DNA of 64,000 bases from DASXVU01 sp963732855. GTDB lineage: Archaea; Thermoplasmatota; Thermoplasmata; Methanomassiliicoccales; UBA472. The DNA lies in assembly GCA_963732855.1 (NCBI GenBank), contig CAVTBB010000005.1:372001-436000 (forward strand), in the 5' to 3' direction. The translations under genes and the position numbers were made by a program. A model generated the notes under the pieces. That model was not told the DNA's origin. It ran no database searches and was given only the letters and a program-made list of their open reading frames with translations. Shown here piece by piece: positions 8,910-17,657 of this stretch; the stretch's first letter is position 1; every line of letters begins with the position of its first letter.

Positions 8910-9596
8910 TTACTCCTCGATACCTTCGATCTGTTCCGCACTCTCGATCATCTTGGAGAGGATCTCGTAGGCATGGATCATGTCCTTCTCATCGACGATG
9001 AAGATGGTGTCAGTGTAACAGGAGACCGATTCTGCCACGTTCACATTGTTCTCTGACAGGTTGGAGGCCAGGTAGGAGAACACCCCGCTGGTTTCCATGA
9101 TCTTCTCGGGCGATTTGACGGATATCTCCACCAGGCTTGGGCGGACCCGAAGAACATTCTCCTTGCCTACCGCGTTGACGACCTCGTTCTTGAGCTTCTC
9201 GTCGGCGATGATAGTGATAGCATGCGCCCCCTGGATGACCTGCATGATGGCCTTCTCATTGATTAGCCTCTGGAAGATGGTCTCCAGCTTGTGTAGAACG
9301 GTCCAATCATTCTTGGCGGTGACGGCGCAGACCTTGGTCTTCACTTCGAGGCGGCTGTTGCCCAGTATCCTGAGCACGTCCTTCTCATGGTCCTTCTTGG
9401 AAAGCTTTACCGAATAGCGCCGGCAAGCGATCATGACCGCCTCCTCATTCTTCACTCCGAGGTCCTTCATGATCTGTCTGGCGAGCGATGAGTAGTTGAT
9501 GAGATCCTTGGAGATGCAATCCTTGATGCTGGGATGGGCATCGATATATGCCCTGGTCTTCTCCGCGATGCTCTCTTTGGGAGCCTGTTCTTTCAT
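8910..9596 (-). CDS. ACT-domain protein, probable amino-acid-sensing regulator
   Basis: 228 residues. The N-terminal third (AYIDAHPSIKDCISKDLINYSSLARQIMKDLG) looks like a small helical DNA-binding-like region conserved in archaeal ACT proteins, followed by two ACT-like repeats (for example SLVEISVKSPEKIMETSGVFSYLASNLSENNVNV). ACT domains bind amino acids and act allosterically. It lies between argD and a class III aminotransferase. A TATA-like AAATAT at about 9624 fits a leaderless start at 9596, so it may also be transcribed on its own. Inference: it senses an amino acid (perhaps arginine or lysine) and tunes this locus. A direct DNA-binding role is not proven by the sequence. Confidence 0.7.
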   Translation of the reverse strand: MKEQAPKESIAEKTRAYIDAHPSIKDCISKDLINYSSLARQIMKDLGVKNEEAVMIACRRYSVKLSKKDHEKDVLRILGNSRLEVKTKVCAVTAKNDWTVLHKLETIFQRLINEKAIMQVIQGAHAITIIADEKLKNEVVNAVGKENVLRVRPSLVEISVKSPEKIMETSGVFSYLASNLSENNVNVAESVSCYTDTIFIVDEKDMIHAYEILSKMIESAEQIEGIEE

Positions 9597-9654
9597 GTAA
9601 ATCCAACATATATAAAAAGGGATATTTGAGCGTGTCTATTTTTGGACACATTGC

Positions 9655-10836
9655 TCATTGGGCAGCCAGGAAGTCCGCAAGGTTCTTGTTGAAGGTTGCC
9701 ACAGAGGCGTCAGAGACGATCAGGGGCGGCACCGCGCGCACGACCTTGGCCGCCGCCACGTTGATTAACAGGCGCTTCCCGAGACCGAAATGCTGGAACT
9801 CCTTGGCCTTATCACCCATCTCGATTCCGGTCATTAGGCCGTGCCCCCTTACTCCTTTGACGCATTCGGCGCCGGAGACGATCCGGTTGAGGTCGGAACG
9901 CCACTTCTCGCCCAACTCAGCCGAACGCTTCACCAGGTCGTCGCTCTTCATCGTTTTAATGACCGCCAGGGCGGCGGCGCAGGCCAGCGGGTTCCCTCCG
10001 AATGTGGTCCCGTGCGATCCCGGAGTGAACGCCTTGGATATCTCCCTCGTGGAGACCAGCGCACCGATCGGGACGCCCCCGCCTAGCGCTTTCGCTAGGG
10101 TGATCATGTCCGGAACGATGTTAAAGTGCTGGAAGCCAAACCATTTGCCCGTCCGCCCCATCCCGGTTTGTACCTCGTCGACGATCATCAATGCCCCAGT
10201 ATCATCGCAGACGTCGCGGGCCGTCTTCATGAACTCAGATGTGGCGGAGATGACCCCTCCTTCCCCCTGAACTGGCTCCAGTATGATTCCGGCCGTCTCC
10301 TTATCCACCGCGCTCTTTAACGCCTCCGGGTCGTTGAACGGGACGAATGAGAACGCTTGTGACAGAAGCGGTTCGAACCCGGCCTGATATTTTGCTTGGC
10401 CAGTGGCGGAGAGCGCTCCTGCGGTGCGGCCATGGAACGAGTTCTTGCAGGCTACAAAGCGCTTACGCCCGGTGGCCTTGGAGGCCAGCTTCAGTGCCGC
10501 CTCGTTCGCCTCGGCGCCGCTGTTGACGAACATGGAGACGCCCAAGGGGCTCGGCACGATCGATGCCAGGGCCTCCCCCAGATCGGCCTGCTCCTGCACG
10601 TAATACAGGTTCGAAACGTGTATCATCTTCTGGGCCTGTTCCGATATCGCCCTTACCAGCGCCGGATGGTTATGTCCCAGCGCGTTGACCGCGATGCCCG
10701 CGACATAGTCGATGTAACAGTTCCCCTGCAGGTCGTAGAGGAACTCCCTTTCCCCCCGCGAGAAGCAAATGTCCTCACGGCCATAGTTCTGGAACAGGTA
10801 TGCTGAACTGAGCAACTTGACCTCTTTGAATTCCAT
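9655..10836 (-). CDS. argD: acetylornithine aminotransferase
   Basis: 393 residues, normal length. Converts N-acetylglutamate semialdehyde to N-acetylornithine with PLP. Class III motifs are clear: VNSGAEANEAALKLASKATG, NSFHGRTAGALSATGQ, EPVQGEGGV, MIVDEVQTGMGRTGKWFG and the PLP lysine in ITLAKALGGGVPIGAL. The start MEFKEVKLLSSAYLFQNYGR matches the ArgD/LysJ group. LysW-dependent enzymes look similar, but no lysW is nearby and argJ is present, so the acetyl pathway is favoured. It lies 47 bases after argB on the same strand. Confidence 0.93.
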   Translation of the reverse strand: MEFKEVKLLSSAYLFQNYGREDICFSRGEREFLYDLQGNCYIDYVAGIAVNALGHNHPALVRAISEQAQKMIHVSNLYYVQEQADLGEALASIVPSPLGVSMFVNSGAEANEAALKLASKATGRKRFVACKNSFHGRTAGALSATGQAKYQAGFEPLLSQAFSFVPFNDPEALKSAVDKETAGIILEPVQGEGGVISATSEFMKTARDVCDDTGALMIVDEVQTGMGRTGKWFGFQHFNIVPDMITLAKALGGGVPIGALVSTREISKAFTPGSHGTTFGGNPLACAAALAVIKTMKSDDLVKRSAELGEKWRSDLNRIVSGAECVKGVRGHGLMTGIEMGDKAKEFQHFGLGKRLLINVAAAKVVRAVPPLIVSDASVATFNKNLADFLAAQ

Positions 10837-10883
10837 TTTTTCCCCTCTTTATTTGTGAATACCGATGATATCGTGATGTTGTT

Positions 10884-11744
10884 CTAAGGTTTTATCCGGG
10901 TCCCCCGGTTCTCCCCTATGAGCAGCTGGGCTATGATCGCATCCGGGTCCTTCCCGCAGATGATGTTGGCAGCCCCGCCGTTCGAGACGGCGATACAGCA
11001 CGCCTCCAGTTTCGGGATCATACCTTCCTTGACAACTCCGTCGGCGACCAGCATGGCCACTTCGTCCGTTCGGATCTCTCTTATCACAGAATCGAGGTTC
11101 CCGAACTCCCGCATCAGGCCCGGGACGTCCGTCACTAGGATGAACTCGTCAGCCTTCAACTCCCTGGCCACGTGGGCTGCCGCGGTGTCGGCGTTCACGT
11201 TGTAGAGGTGCCCGTCCCGGTCGGCGCATATCGAGTATATGACCGGGACGAAGCCAAGTCCGGCAAGCCAGTCTATTGAGCTCCGGTCGACCGAGACCAC
11301 CTCGCCCACATGACCCAGGTCGGCCACCACCTCCGTGCCTTTCTCGATGCCAGTGACCGGGTCCATCTTGCGACACATGATCGTCCCACATTCTGACCCC
11401 GCCAGACCTATGGCCTTTACCCCCGCGGAACGGATCGAGGAGACTAGCGAGTCGTTGATCCGACCAAGGACGCTCTTGGCCACCATCAGGGTATTGTCGT
11501 CGGTTACCCTCAGCCCCAATACCTTCCGCACCGGGAGACCGTTCTTCTTCATCTCCTCGGTGATCTCAGGCCCTCCGCCGTGAACGATGACCGGCCTCAC
11601 ACCGAGCGAGACCAGCAAAGCGATGTCGAGGCTGAACCGCCCTTGGTCATTGGCACCGCCGATGGAGCTTCCGCCGAATTTGATGACGACGGTCTTTCCC
11701 TTCAGCTCTTCCGCCCTTGGATAGTCTGAACCGGTAGTGGACAT
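10884..11744 (-). CDS. argB: acetylglutamate kinase
   Basis: 286 residues, amino acid kinase fold. Phosphorylates N-acetylglutamate, the second arginine step. Visible motifs: VVIKFGGSSIG (nucleotide site), PVIVHGGGPEITEEM (acetylglutamate site), YNVNADTAAAHVARELKADEFILVTDVPG and KEGMIPKLEACCIAVSNG. The arginine-inhibited form carries an N-terminal helix; here only about 14 residues precede the first strand, so feedback inhibition cannot be assumed. It follows argJ by 9 bases. Confidence 0.93.
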   Translation of the reverse strand: MSTTGSDYPRAEELKGKTVVIKFGGSSIGGANDQGRFSLDIALLVSLGVRPVIVHGGGPEITEEMKKNGLPVRKVLGLRVTDDNTLMVAKSVLGRINDSLVSSIRSAGVKAIGLAGSECGTIMCRKMDPVTGIEKGTEVVADLGHVGEVVSVDRSSIDWLAGLGFVPVIYSICADRDGHLYNVNADTAAAHVARELKADEFILVTDVPGLMREFGNLDSVIREIRTDEVAMLVADGVVKEGMIPKLEACCIAVSNGGAANIICGKDPDAIIAQLLIGENRGTRIKP

Positions 11745-11753
11745 TCAATTGCC

Positions 11754-12980
11754 TCAGGTTGTGTACGTGGCGTTGATCTTCACATAGTCGTAGGTGAGAT
11801 CGCACCCCCACGCCTCACCGGAAGAGAACCCTACGGCCAGGTTCAGGTCCACGATGACCTTTTTGCCGGCCAGGATCTTCCTCGCATCGACCTCTGACCG
11901 GGTACCCGGTATCATGGTGGGGGAACCTTTCTCGAACAGTGTCACCGTCGTCTCATCGTCGCTGAGCTTGAGCACTACCTCGTCCAGCTTGAAATCTGCA
12001 CCCGAGTTGCCGAGGGCTGATAGTATGCGACCGAAGTTGGGGTCGGCCCCGAACACCGCGGTCTTGACCAGGTTAGATGAGATTATGCCCTTGGCGGCGC
12101 AGCGTGCCTCCTTTGGGTCCTTGGCCCCGGTTACCTTGACCTCGATGAACTTTGTCGCCCCTTCCCCATCTATCACGATCTTCTTGGCCAATTGCTGTGC
12201 CACGTACCTCACACCGTCCCAGAAAGCGGCATCGTTGTCCGCCGGAGCGCCGCCCGCGCATCCGTTGGCCATGAGGATGGAGATATCATTGGTGCTCTGA
12301 TCCCCGTCCACGCTGATGACGTTGAAGGACTGGTCCATGATCTCCTGCCACTGCTTGTTCACGTTCTTTTCGAGCTTGGCATCGGTGGTTATGAACGAGA
12401 GAGTGGTGGCATGCAGGACCTTGACGTTGGGGGATATCATGCCGCTCCCCTTGGTTATTCCAGCCACTACCACCGTGGTTCCATCCTTCAAGGTCACCTT
12501 ACAGCTCGCTTGCTTCTCCACGGTGTCAGTGGTCATGATGGCCTTGGCCGCGGCCAGGTCTGCTTCCTTCCCTTGGCTCAATTTACTGACCACCAGCGGT
12601 ATGCCGCTCATCACCTTCTCCATGGGCAGGAACCGTGAGATGACCCCTGTCGATGCTATCCCGACCAGGTCCTCCTTGATCTTCAGATCTTTGGCCAGGC
12701 CAGCGATCATCTGGTTCGCGTCGTGCAGCCCGCGGGGACCGGTGATCGCGTTGGCGTTCCCGGAGTTGACGATGATGGCCTGCAGCATGGCGGGGTCCTT
12801 CTTCATCATGACCTCGATAGGCGCCGCCCGCACGCGGTTCTGAGTGAAAGCCATGGCGCAGCGTGCCGGCTTCTCTGAATAGATGACGGCGAGGTCCAGT
12901 TTCTCTTTCTTGATGCCGCAGTGAATGCCGGCCGCCTTGAATCCTTTCGGCGAGGTTATCCCGCCCTCAATCATTTCCAT
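11754..12980 (-). CDS. argJ: glutamate N-acetyltransferase (ornithine acetyltransferase)
   Basis: About 408 residues. Recycles acetyl from acetylornithine to glutamate, and bifunctional forms also use acetyl-CoA. Family signatures: AIIVNSGNANAITG, GITKGSGMISPNVK and NPNFGRI-like DPNFGRILSALGNSG. The enzyme self-cleaves before a threonine that in most members sits in PNMATML; here the stretch reads PNVKVLHATTLSF, three residues longer, so the nucleophile is probably in HATTL. The ATG at 12980, preceded by GGGGGT and two bases after the argC stop, is used instead of a longer upstream ORF that would run into argC. Confidence 0.93.
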   Translation of the reverse strand: MEMIEGGITSPKGFKAAGIHCGIKKEKLDLAVIYSEKPARCAMAFTQNRVRAAPIEVMMKKDPAMLQAIIVNSGNANAITGPRGLHDANQMIAGLAKDLKIKEDLVGIASTGVISRFLPMEKVMSGIPLVVSKLSQGKEADLAAAKAIMTTDTVEKQASCKVTLKDGTTVVVAGITKGSGMISPNVKVLHATTLSFITTDAKLEKNVNKQWQEIMDQSFNVISVDGDQSTNDISILMANGCAGGAPADNDAAFWDGVRYVAQQLAKKIVIDGEGATKFIEVKVTGAKDPKEARCAAKGIISSNLVKTAVFGADPNFGRILSALGNSGADFKLDEVVLKLSDDETTVTLFEKGSPTMIPGTRSEVDARKILAGKKVIVDLNLAVGFSSGEAWGCDLTYDYVKINATYTT

Positions 12981-12982
12981 TT

Positions 12983-13999
12983 TCAAACCCCCAGTCCCGG
13001 GAAATCCAGTCCCGTCTTCTCGTCCAGACCGAACATGATGTTGCAATTCTGGATCGCCTGGCCAGACGCACCCTTCACCAGGTTGTCCAGCGCGCTCATT
13101 ACCACTACGTTGCGTTCGCCCACCGTCTCGAACCCGATCTCGACGAAGTTCGACCCGGCCACCGATTGCATGGTGGGTATCGGCTCAAATTTGATGAAAC
13201 GTGAACCAGAATAGAAATCACGGTAAAGTGTGGCGATTTCCTCGCGTGACATCGGTTCCTTTAGGTGCGGATACGATGTGCATAACATGCCCCTGACCAC
13301 CGGCACCAGATGAGGAGTGAATATGAGCTCGACCGGCGATCCGGAGATCCTCTCCAGGATCATCTTGATCTCGGGCGTGTGACGGTGCACCCCGACCTTG
13401 TAGGGGGTCAAGCTGGCACCGCAGTTCGGATGGTGGGTGGCCTTGGATGGCTCTGCCCCGGCACCGGACGTCCCGCTCTTGGCATCGATGATGACCCGTT
13501 CTTCGACCAGACCATTCGCGAACAGCGGGGCGAGGGCAAGTGTGGAGCAAGTAGGGTAGCAACCGGGATTTGAAACGAGATTCGCTCCCTTGATCTTGTC
13601 CCGGAAAAGCTCGGGAATACCATAGACTGCCTTGGACAGGTTCTCAACGTCCCGGTGCTCCAGACCGTACCATTTCCTGTAAAGCTCTGGGTCGATCAGA
13701 CGATAGTCACCGGAGAGGTCGATGCACCTTACCCCTGACGAGGCTAGCTCCGGAATCACGTTCATTGAGGCTCCGTGAGGGGTGGCTGTGAAAACTACGT
13801 CATAGTCGTTCCCCTGGAGTTTCTCCGTAAAGGCAAGTTCGACGAACCCATTAAGGAACGTGTGGACCTTGGCGACCTTGACCCCAGCATGCTGCCTGGA
13901 GGTCATCGCTTGGAGCTTAATGCCAGGATGACGACATAGCAGGCGGGCCAATTCTCCGCCGGTATACCCCGAACCGCCGATTATCGCTGCGCGTATCAT
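12983..13999 (-). CDS. argC: N-acetyl-gamma-glutamyl-phosphate reductase
   Basis: About 338 residues. NADPH-dependent reduction of acetylglutamyl phosphate. The Rossmann motif AAIIGGSGYTGGELARLL begins immediately after the ATG, and the active-site cysteine lies in SNPGCYPTCSTLAL. GAEPSKATHHPN and VGVHRHTPEI are further family blocks. The ATG at 13999 is preceded by GAGGA with an 8-base gap and is preferred over TTG at 14014. First gene of the leftward unit argC-argJ-argB-argD. Confidence 0.94.
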   Translation of the reverse strand: MIRAAIIGGSGYTGGELARLLCRHPGIKLQAMTSRQHAGVKVAKVHTFLNGFVELAFTEKLQGNDYDVVFTATPHGASMNVIPELASSGVRCIDLSGDYRLIDPELYRKWYGLEHRDVENLSKAVYGIPELFRDKIKGANLVSNPGCYPTCSTLALAPLFANGLVEERVIIDAKSGTSGAGAEPSKATHHPNCGASLTPYKVGVHRHTPEIKMILERISGSPVELIFTPHLVPVVRGMLCTSYPHLKEPMSREEIATLYRDFYSGSRFIKFEPIPTMQSVAGSNFVEIGFETVGERNVVVMSALDNLVKGASGQAIQNCNIMFGLDEKTGLDFPGLGV

Positions 14000-14226
14000 G
14001 ATGTTTGTCCTCAATCACCTTGTGAAGAGTTGCCGAATTACGAACGATGTTTATTAAGCATGATGACCCAAATGAGACAATCGGAATCTCCCCTGTCCCT
14101 GTCGGAACTATGGCCAGCCCCATGGGGTTCCTTGTGATGTCCGAAGGAAGACGGACTCGTCACTAAATGTCTCTCGCCAGTCATCACCGCTTAATAAGCT
14201 CCGCCCGCTCACCGTGAAAGATTCAT
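14000..14226. promoter_or_regulatory. divergent argC / argG promoter region
   Basis: The argC side has a TATA-like GCTTAATAAA on the minus strand at 14051-14060, about 53 bases before its ATG. The argG side has GCTTAATAAG at 14190-14199, about 30 bases before its ATG. The two boxes are nearly identical and face opposite ways, with about 130 bases between them. No clear operator was found. Shared arginine control is plausible but is inference. Confidence 0.6.
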
Positions 14227-15471
14227 ATGGTACCCAGTAAGAAAGCAAGCAAATCATCTATCAAGTCATCGGAACGTAAGAAGGTTGTTCTTGCTTACTC
14301 CGGCGGGTTGGACACGTCGGTCGCCATCCGCTGGCTACAGGAGAAGTATGACGTCGACGTGATCGCCGTGGGGGTCGACGTAGGCCAGCCCGGTCAGATG
14401 GATGAGGCGATAGAGCGGGCCTACACCATCGGGGCTGTGAAAGCGTATGCGATTGACGCCAAGAAGGAGTTCGCCGAGTCGTACGTGTTCAAGGCGCTGA
14501 AGGCCAACGCCATGTACATGGGATCATATCCAATGGCCACCTCCATTGCCAGGCCGCTCATCGCCAAGATCCTGGTGGACGTGGCGAAGAAGGAGAAAGC
14601 ACAATATATCGCCCATGGATGCACCGCCAAAGGCAACGACCAAGTGCGTTTCGATGTCTCCATCGGTGCGCTGGCGCCAGACCTCGAGATCATCGCCCCG
14701 ATGCGGGAGTGGGTCATGACCAGGGAGGAAGAGATCGAGTATGCCCGGAAGAACAAGATCCCGATAAAAGTAAAGAAAGCCTCACCGTACAGCACCGACG
14801 AGAACCTCTGGGGCAGGTCCTGCGAGTGCGGTTGCCTCGAGGATGCCTGGCAGGAACCGCCAGAGGACGCTTACGAGTGGACCAAGAGCCCGGCCGGGGC
14901 GCCGGACACGCCGACCTACGTGGAGATCGGTTTCGAGAAAGGTCTCCCCCTCACCTTGGACGGCAAGAAGTACAACGCCGTGGACCTGATCGAGAAGCTC
15001 AATGTCATTGCTGGAGCTAATGGTGTTGGCCGCATCGATCAAGTGGAGGACCGCTTGGTGGGCATCAAGTCCCGGGAAATATACGAATCACCGGCGGCGG
15101 TCGTCCTGATCGAGGCCCACAAGGACCTGGAGAAGATGGTGCTGACTAAGGATGTCAACAACTTTAAGCACGGAGCCGAACAGCGCTATGCCGAACTGTG
15201 CTATGACGGACTGTGGTTCTCCCCTCTGAAGGATGCCTTGGACGCGTTCATGGACTCCACACAGGAATACGTGACCGGAACGGTTCGGGTAAAGCTATTT
15301 AAGGGTCTGGCGGTGGTAGTCGGCCGCAAGTCTAAGTACTCGCTGTACGACCACGGACTGGCCACATACGCCAAGGGAGATCAGTTCGACCACAGCTGCG
15401 CCAAGGGATTCATATATGTATGGGGACTGCCGCTGAAGAACGTGGCATCGACCCAGAAATTGAGGAAGTAG
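14227..15471 (+). CDS. argG: argininosuccinate synthase
   Basis: 414 residues. Joins citrulline and aspartate using ATP. The PP-loop KVVLAYSGGLDTSVAIRWLQ sits after a basic N-terminal extension of about 18 residues; AHGCTAKGNDQVRF and NLWGRSCECG follow as expected. It ends in TAG at 15469-15471 and is in the same frame as argH, whose ATG lies only three sense codons later. Confidence 0.95.
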   Translation: MVPSKKASKSSIKSSERKKVVLAYSGGLDTSVAIRWLQEKYDVDVIAVGVDVGQPGQMDEAIERAYTIGAVKAYAIDAKKEFAESYVFKALKANAMYMGSYPMATSIARPLIAKILVDVAKKEKAQYIAHGCTAKGNDQVRFDVSIGALAPDLEIIAPMREWVMTREEEIEYARKNKIPIKVKKASPYSTDENLWGRSCECGCLEDAWQEPPEDAYEWTKSPAGAPDTPTYVEIGFEKGLPLTLDGKKYNAVDLIEKLNVIAGANGVGRIDQVEDRLVGIKSREIYESPAAVVLIEAHKDLEKMVLTKDVNNFKHGAEQRYAELCYDGLWFSPLKDALDAFMDSTQEYVTGTVRVKLFKGLAVVVGRKSKYSLYDHGLATYAKGDQFDHSCAKGFIYVWGLPLKNVASTQKLRK

Positions 15472-15480
15472 GTGTTGAAG

Positions 15481-16929
15481 ATGCCTAACAAGGTCCTATG
15501 GTCGGGGAGGTTCAGCGATGCGCCGAACGAAGGAACGATGGCGTTCACCTCCTCGCTCTCCGTCGATTCCATGCTCGCATGGTACGACGCGGTCGGATCA
15601 ATCGCCCACGCCAAGATGCTGGTCAAGCAAAAAATCATAACAAAGGCGGATGGCGAAAGGATAATCATGGGACTGAGGGACATCATCGGCCAGATCGAGG
15701 AGGACTCGTTCGATCTCAACGAGATGCTGGAAGATATCCATTCGAACATCGAGTTCAACCTTACCGAGCGGATCGGAGAGGCCGGAGGGCGCCTTCATAC
15801 GGCACGCAGCCGGAACGATCAAGTGGCGACCGACTTCCGCATGTTCATGCGCGACGTGGTCATGGACACGGCAGAATTGCTATTGGTGCTGCAAGGAGCA
15901 TTGATAGAGAAGGCCAAGCTGAACGTCGATACGGTCATGCCGGGCTTCACTCACGTACAGCATGCGCAACCGGTTAGCTTCGGATTCCACCTGATGGCGC
16001 ATGTGTTCAAGATCCAGCGCGATGTCGACCGTATGCTGGACTCATATAAACGCCTCAATGTCTCACCACTCGGTTCGGCAGCATTGGCCGGCTCAACCTA
16101 TCCGATCGATCGCCACATGACCGCCGAACTGCTCGGCTTCGACGGACCTACCCACAATGCGATGGACAGTGTCAGCGATCGGGATTTCGCTTTGGAATAC
16201 TCGTTCTGCGCCGCGCTGATCATGGACCACCTCTCCTCGATGAGCGAGGAACTGGTATTGTGGTCAAGCCAGGAGTTCGGGTTCATCGAGATTGCCGATG
16301 CCTATTCGACCGGTAGCTCGATAATGCCGCAGAAGAAGAACCCTGATGTGGCCGAGCTCATCCGGGGACGGACTGCCTCTACAACTGGCAACCTCATGAC
16401 CATGCTCATGCTTCTAAAAGGACTCCCGCTTTCCTATAATCGCGATCTGCAGGAGGATAAGGGAACGGTCATCGCTTCGTACGAGACCGTGACTTCCTGC
16501 CTGGCAATGATGGCGCCAATGATATCGACCCTAACCGTGAAAAGGGACAGGATGCTGGCGGCCACATCCCAGGGTTTCCTGAATGCCACCGACCTGGCCG
16601 ACTACCTGGTAACAAAAGGGGTCCCGTTTCGGCAGGCGCACGAGATCGTTGGGAAGGTCGTCCGCCATTGCATTGGCCAGAACAAGAGGATTGACGATCT
16701 TAGCGTCACCGAACTGAAAAAGTTCTCAGCCAAGATCGGCAAGGAGGTCAAGGACTTCATCTCGGTGGAGAGTTGCATGAACCGTAGGACCTCCTATGGA
16801 GGCACTTCGCCTTCGAGCGTCGATACCCAGATCGATGTAGCCGAGGAAGTAGCCAACGGTCAGGTCGAGTTTTGCGAAGCAGAACGCAACCGCATGGTGA
16901 AGGTCTGGAATGACCTGCTCAGGCCGTAA
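15481..16929 (+). CDS. argH: argininosuccinate lyase
   Basis: 482 residues. Cleaves argininosuccinate to arginine and fumarate. The fumarase/aspartase superfamily signature GSSIMPQKKNPD is present, with HTARSRNDQVATDFRM and the catalytic loop. The ATG at 15481 is preceded by AGGTG with six bases between, so it is preferred over the GTG at 15472. Cotranscribed with argG (9 bases apart) and completes the arginine pathway except ornithine carbamoyltransferase, which is not in the window. Confidence 0.95.
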   Translation: MPNKVLWSGRFSDAPNEGTMAFTSSLSVDSMLAWYDAVGSIAHAKMLVKQKIITKADGERIIMGLRDIIGQIEEDSFDLNEMLEDIHSNIEFNLTERIGEAGGRLHTARSRNDQVATDFRMFMRDVVMDTAELLLVLQGALIEKAKLNVDTVMPGFTHVQHAQPVSFGFHLMAHVFKIQRDVDRMLDSYKRLNVSPLGSAALAGSTYPIDRHMTAELLGFDGPTHNAMDSVSDRDFALEYSFCAALIMDHLSSMSEELVLWSSQEFGFIEIADAYSTGSSIMPQKKNPDVAELIRGRTASTTGNLMTMLMLLKGLPLSYNRDLQEDKGTVIASYETVTSCLAMMAPMISTLTVKRDRMLAATSQGFLNATDLADYLVTKGVPFRQAHEIVGKVVRHCIGQNKRIDDLSVTELKKFSAKIGKEVKDFISVESCMNRRTSYGGTSPSSVDTQIDVAEEVANGQVEFCEAERNRMVKVWNDLLRP

Positions 16930-16985
16930 ACGATAAAAAAAGAACCTATATGCCCGGAGACGCGTTCACGGCACCGGCAAATGAT

Positions 16986-17357
16986 CTACTCCTCTGATGA
17001 ACTAAGGGCGTTCCACTGCATCTCGTGATGCACCCCGCCCTTATTGAGGATCTTGCTTAGTTTTTCCGCCACCCGGACTACTTCGCCGCTTTTCGACGAG
17101 CCCCTGATATAGAACTCCTTTCGAGTCATCGGGAAGACCAATCTCATCCGGCCTTTCCGGTTGTACCCCTCGGGTTTCTTGTTGTTCTCCAGTTCGGTCT
17201 GGTTTAGATAGATGAACATCTGCATGACGTCTGGGTCTTCAGGGACCTGATCGGTCTCCTGCAAGAAAGTGGTGAGCACTTCAGGGAAGACTTTAGCTAC
17301 GTCTTCATAGTCCGTGCCATCCTTCAGAACGAAATGCCCGCTTGACGCCTTCATCAT
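16986..17357 (-). CDS. hypothetical protein, about 123 residues
   Basis: Unrecognised. Soluble, with an acidic first half (GTDYEDVAKVFPEVLTTFLQETDQVPEDPDVMQMF) and a more basic second half (NRKGRMRLVFPMTRKEFYIRG, GEVVRVAEKLSKILNKGG). No membrane segment or cysteine cluster. It is convergent with argH (57 bases between stops). Two adjacent ATGs (17357, 17354) are possible starts. Likely a real gene from composition and length. Confidence 0.6.
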   Translation of the reverse strand: MMKASSGHFVLKDGTDYEDVAKVFPEVLTTFLQETDQVPEDPDVMQMFIYLNQTELENNKKPEGYNRKGRMRLVFPMTRKEFYIRGSSKSGEVVRVAEKLSKILNKGGVHHEMQWNALSSSEE

Positions 17358-17657
17358 TTCATTCGATGAGAATCAGTCTATTTAACCTTTCTCTAGATTT
17401 CAGTCAATATACCGATTTTTGAGTGCATCTCCACCATAGCCAGTAGTATATTGTAATACCAAAACTGACGCCATATCGAGACCGAGAACTGAACCAATGG
17501 CGGGATGATCGCTTTTCAATGTTATTTTCAATGATATGATAGATTTTCCTGATTTATCTCATATCCTGAGGGGTTGCGTTAAATCACCATCCACAATCTC
17601 CAACCCAGTCGCCAGACCTGGCATATTCGTTTAAATCGGAGAAAACAATACCTAAAC
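17358..17657. promoter_or_regulatory. 300-base AT-rich intergenic region with thiDN promoter
   Basis: No gene is seen. TTTAAA at 17630-17635 lies about 26 bases before the thiDN ATG, the expected TATA distance for a leaderless archaeal transcript. No TPP riboswitch (no CTGAGA...GAACCTG core) is present. Confidence 0.6.

Noticed and set aside
17381..17657. TPP riboswitch before thiDN
   Set aside because: No CTGAGA/GAACCTG core; the TATA position predicts a leaderless mRNA with no room for one.
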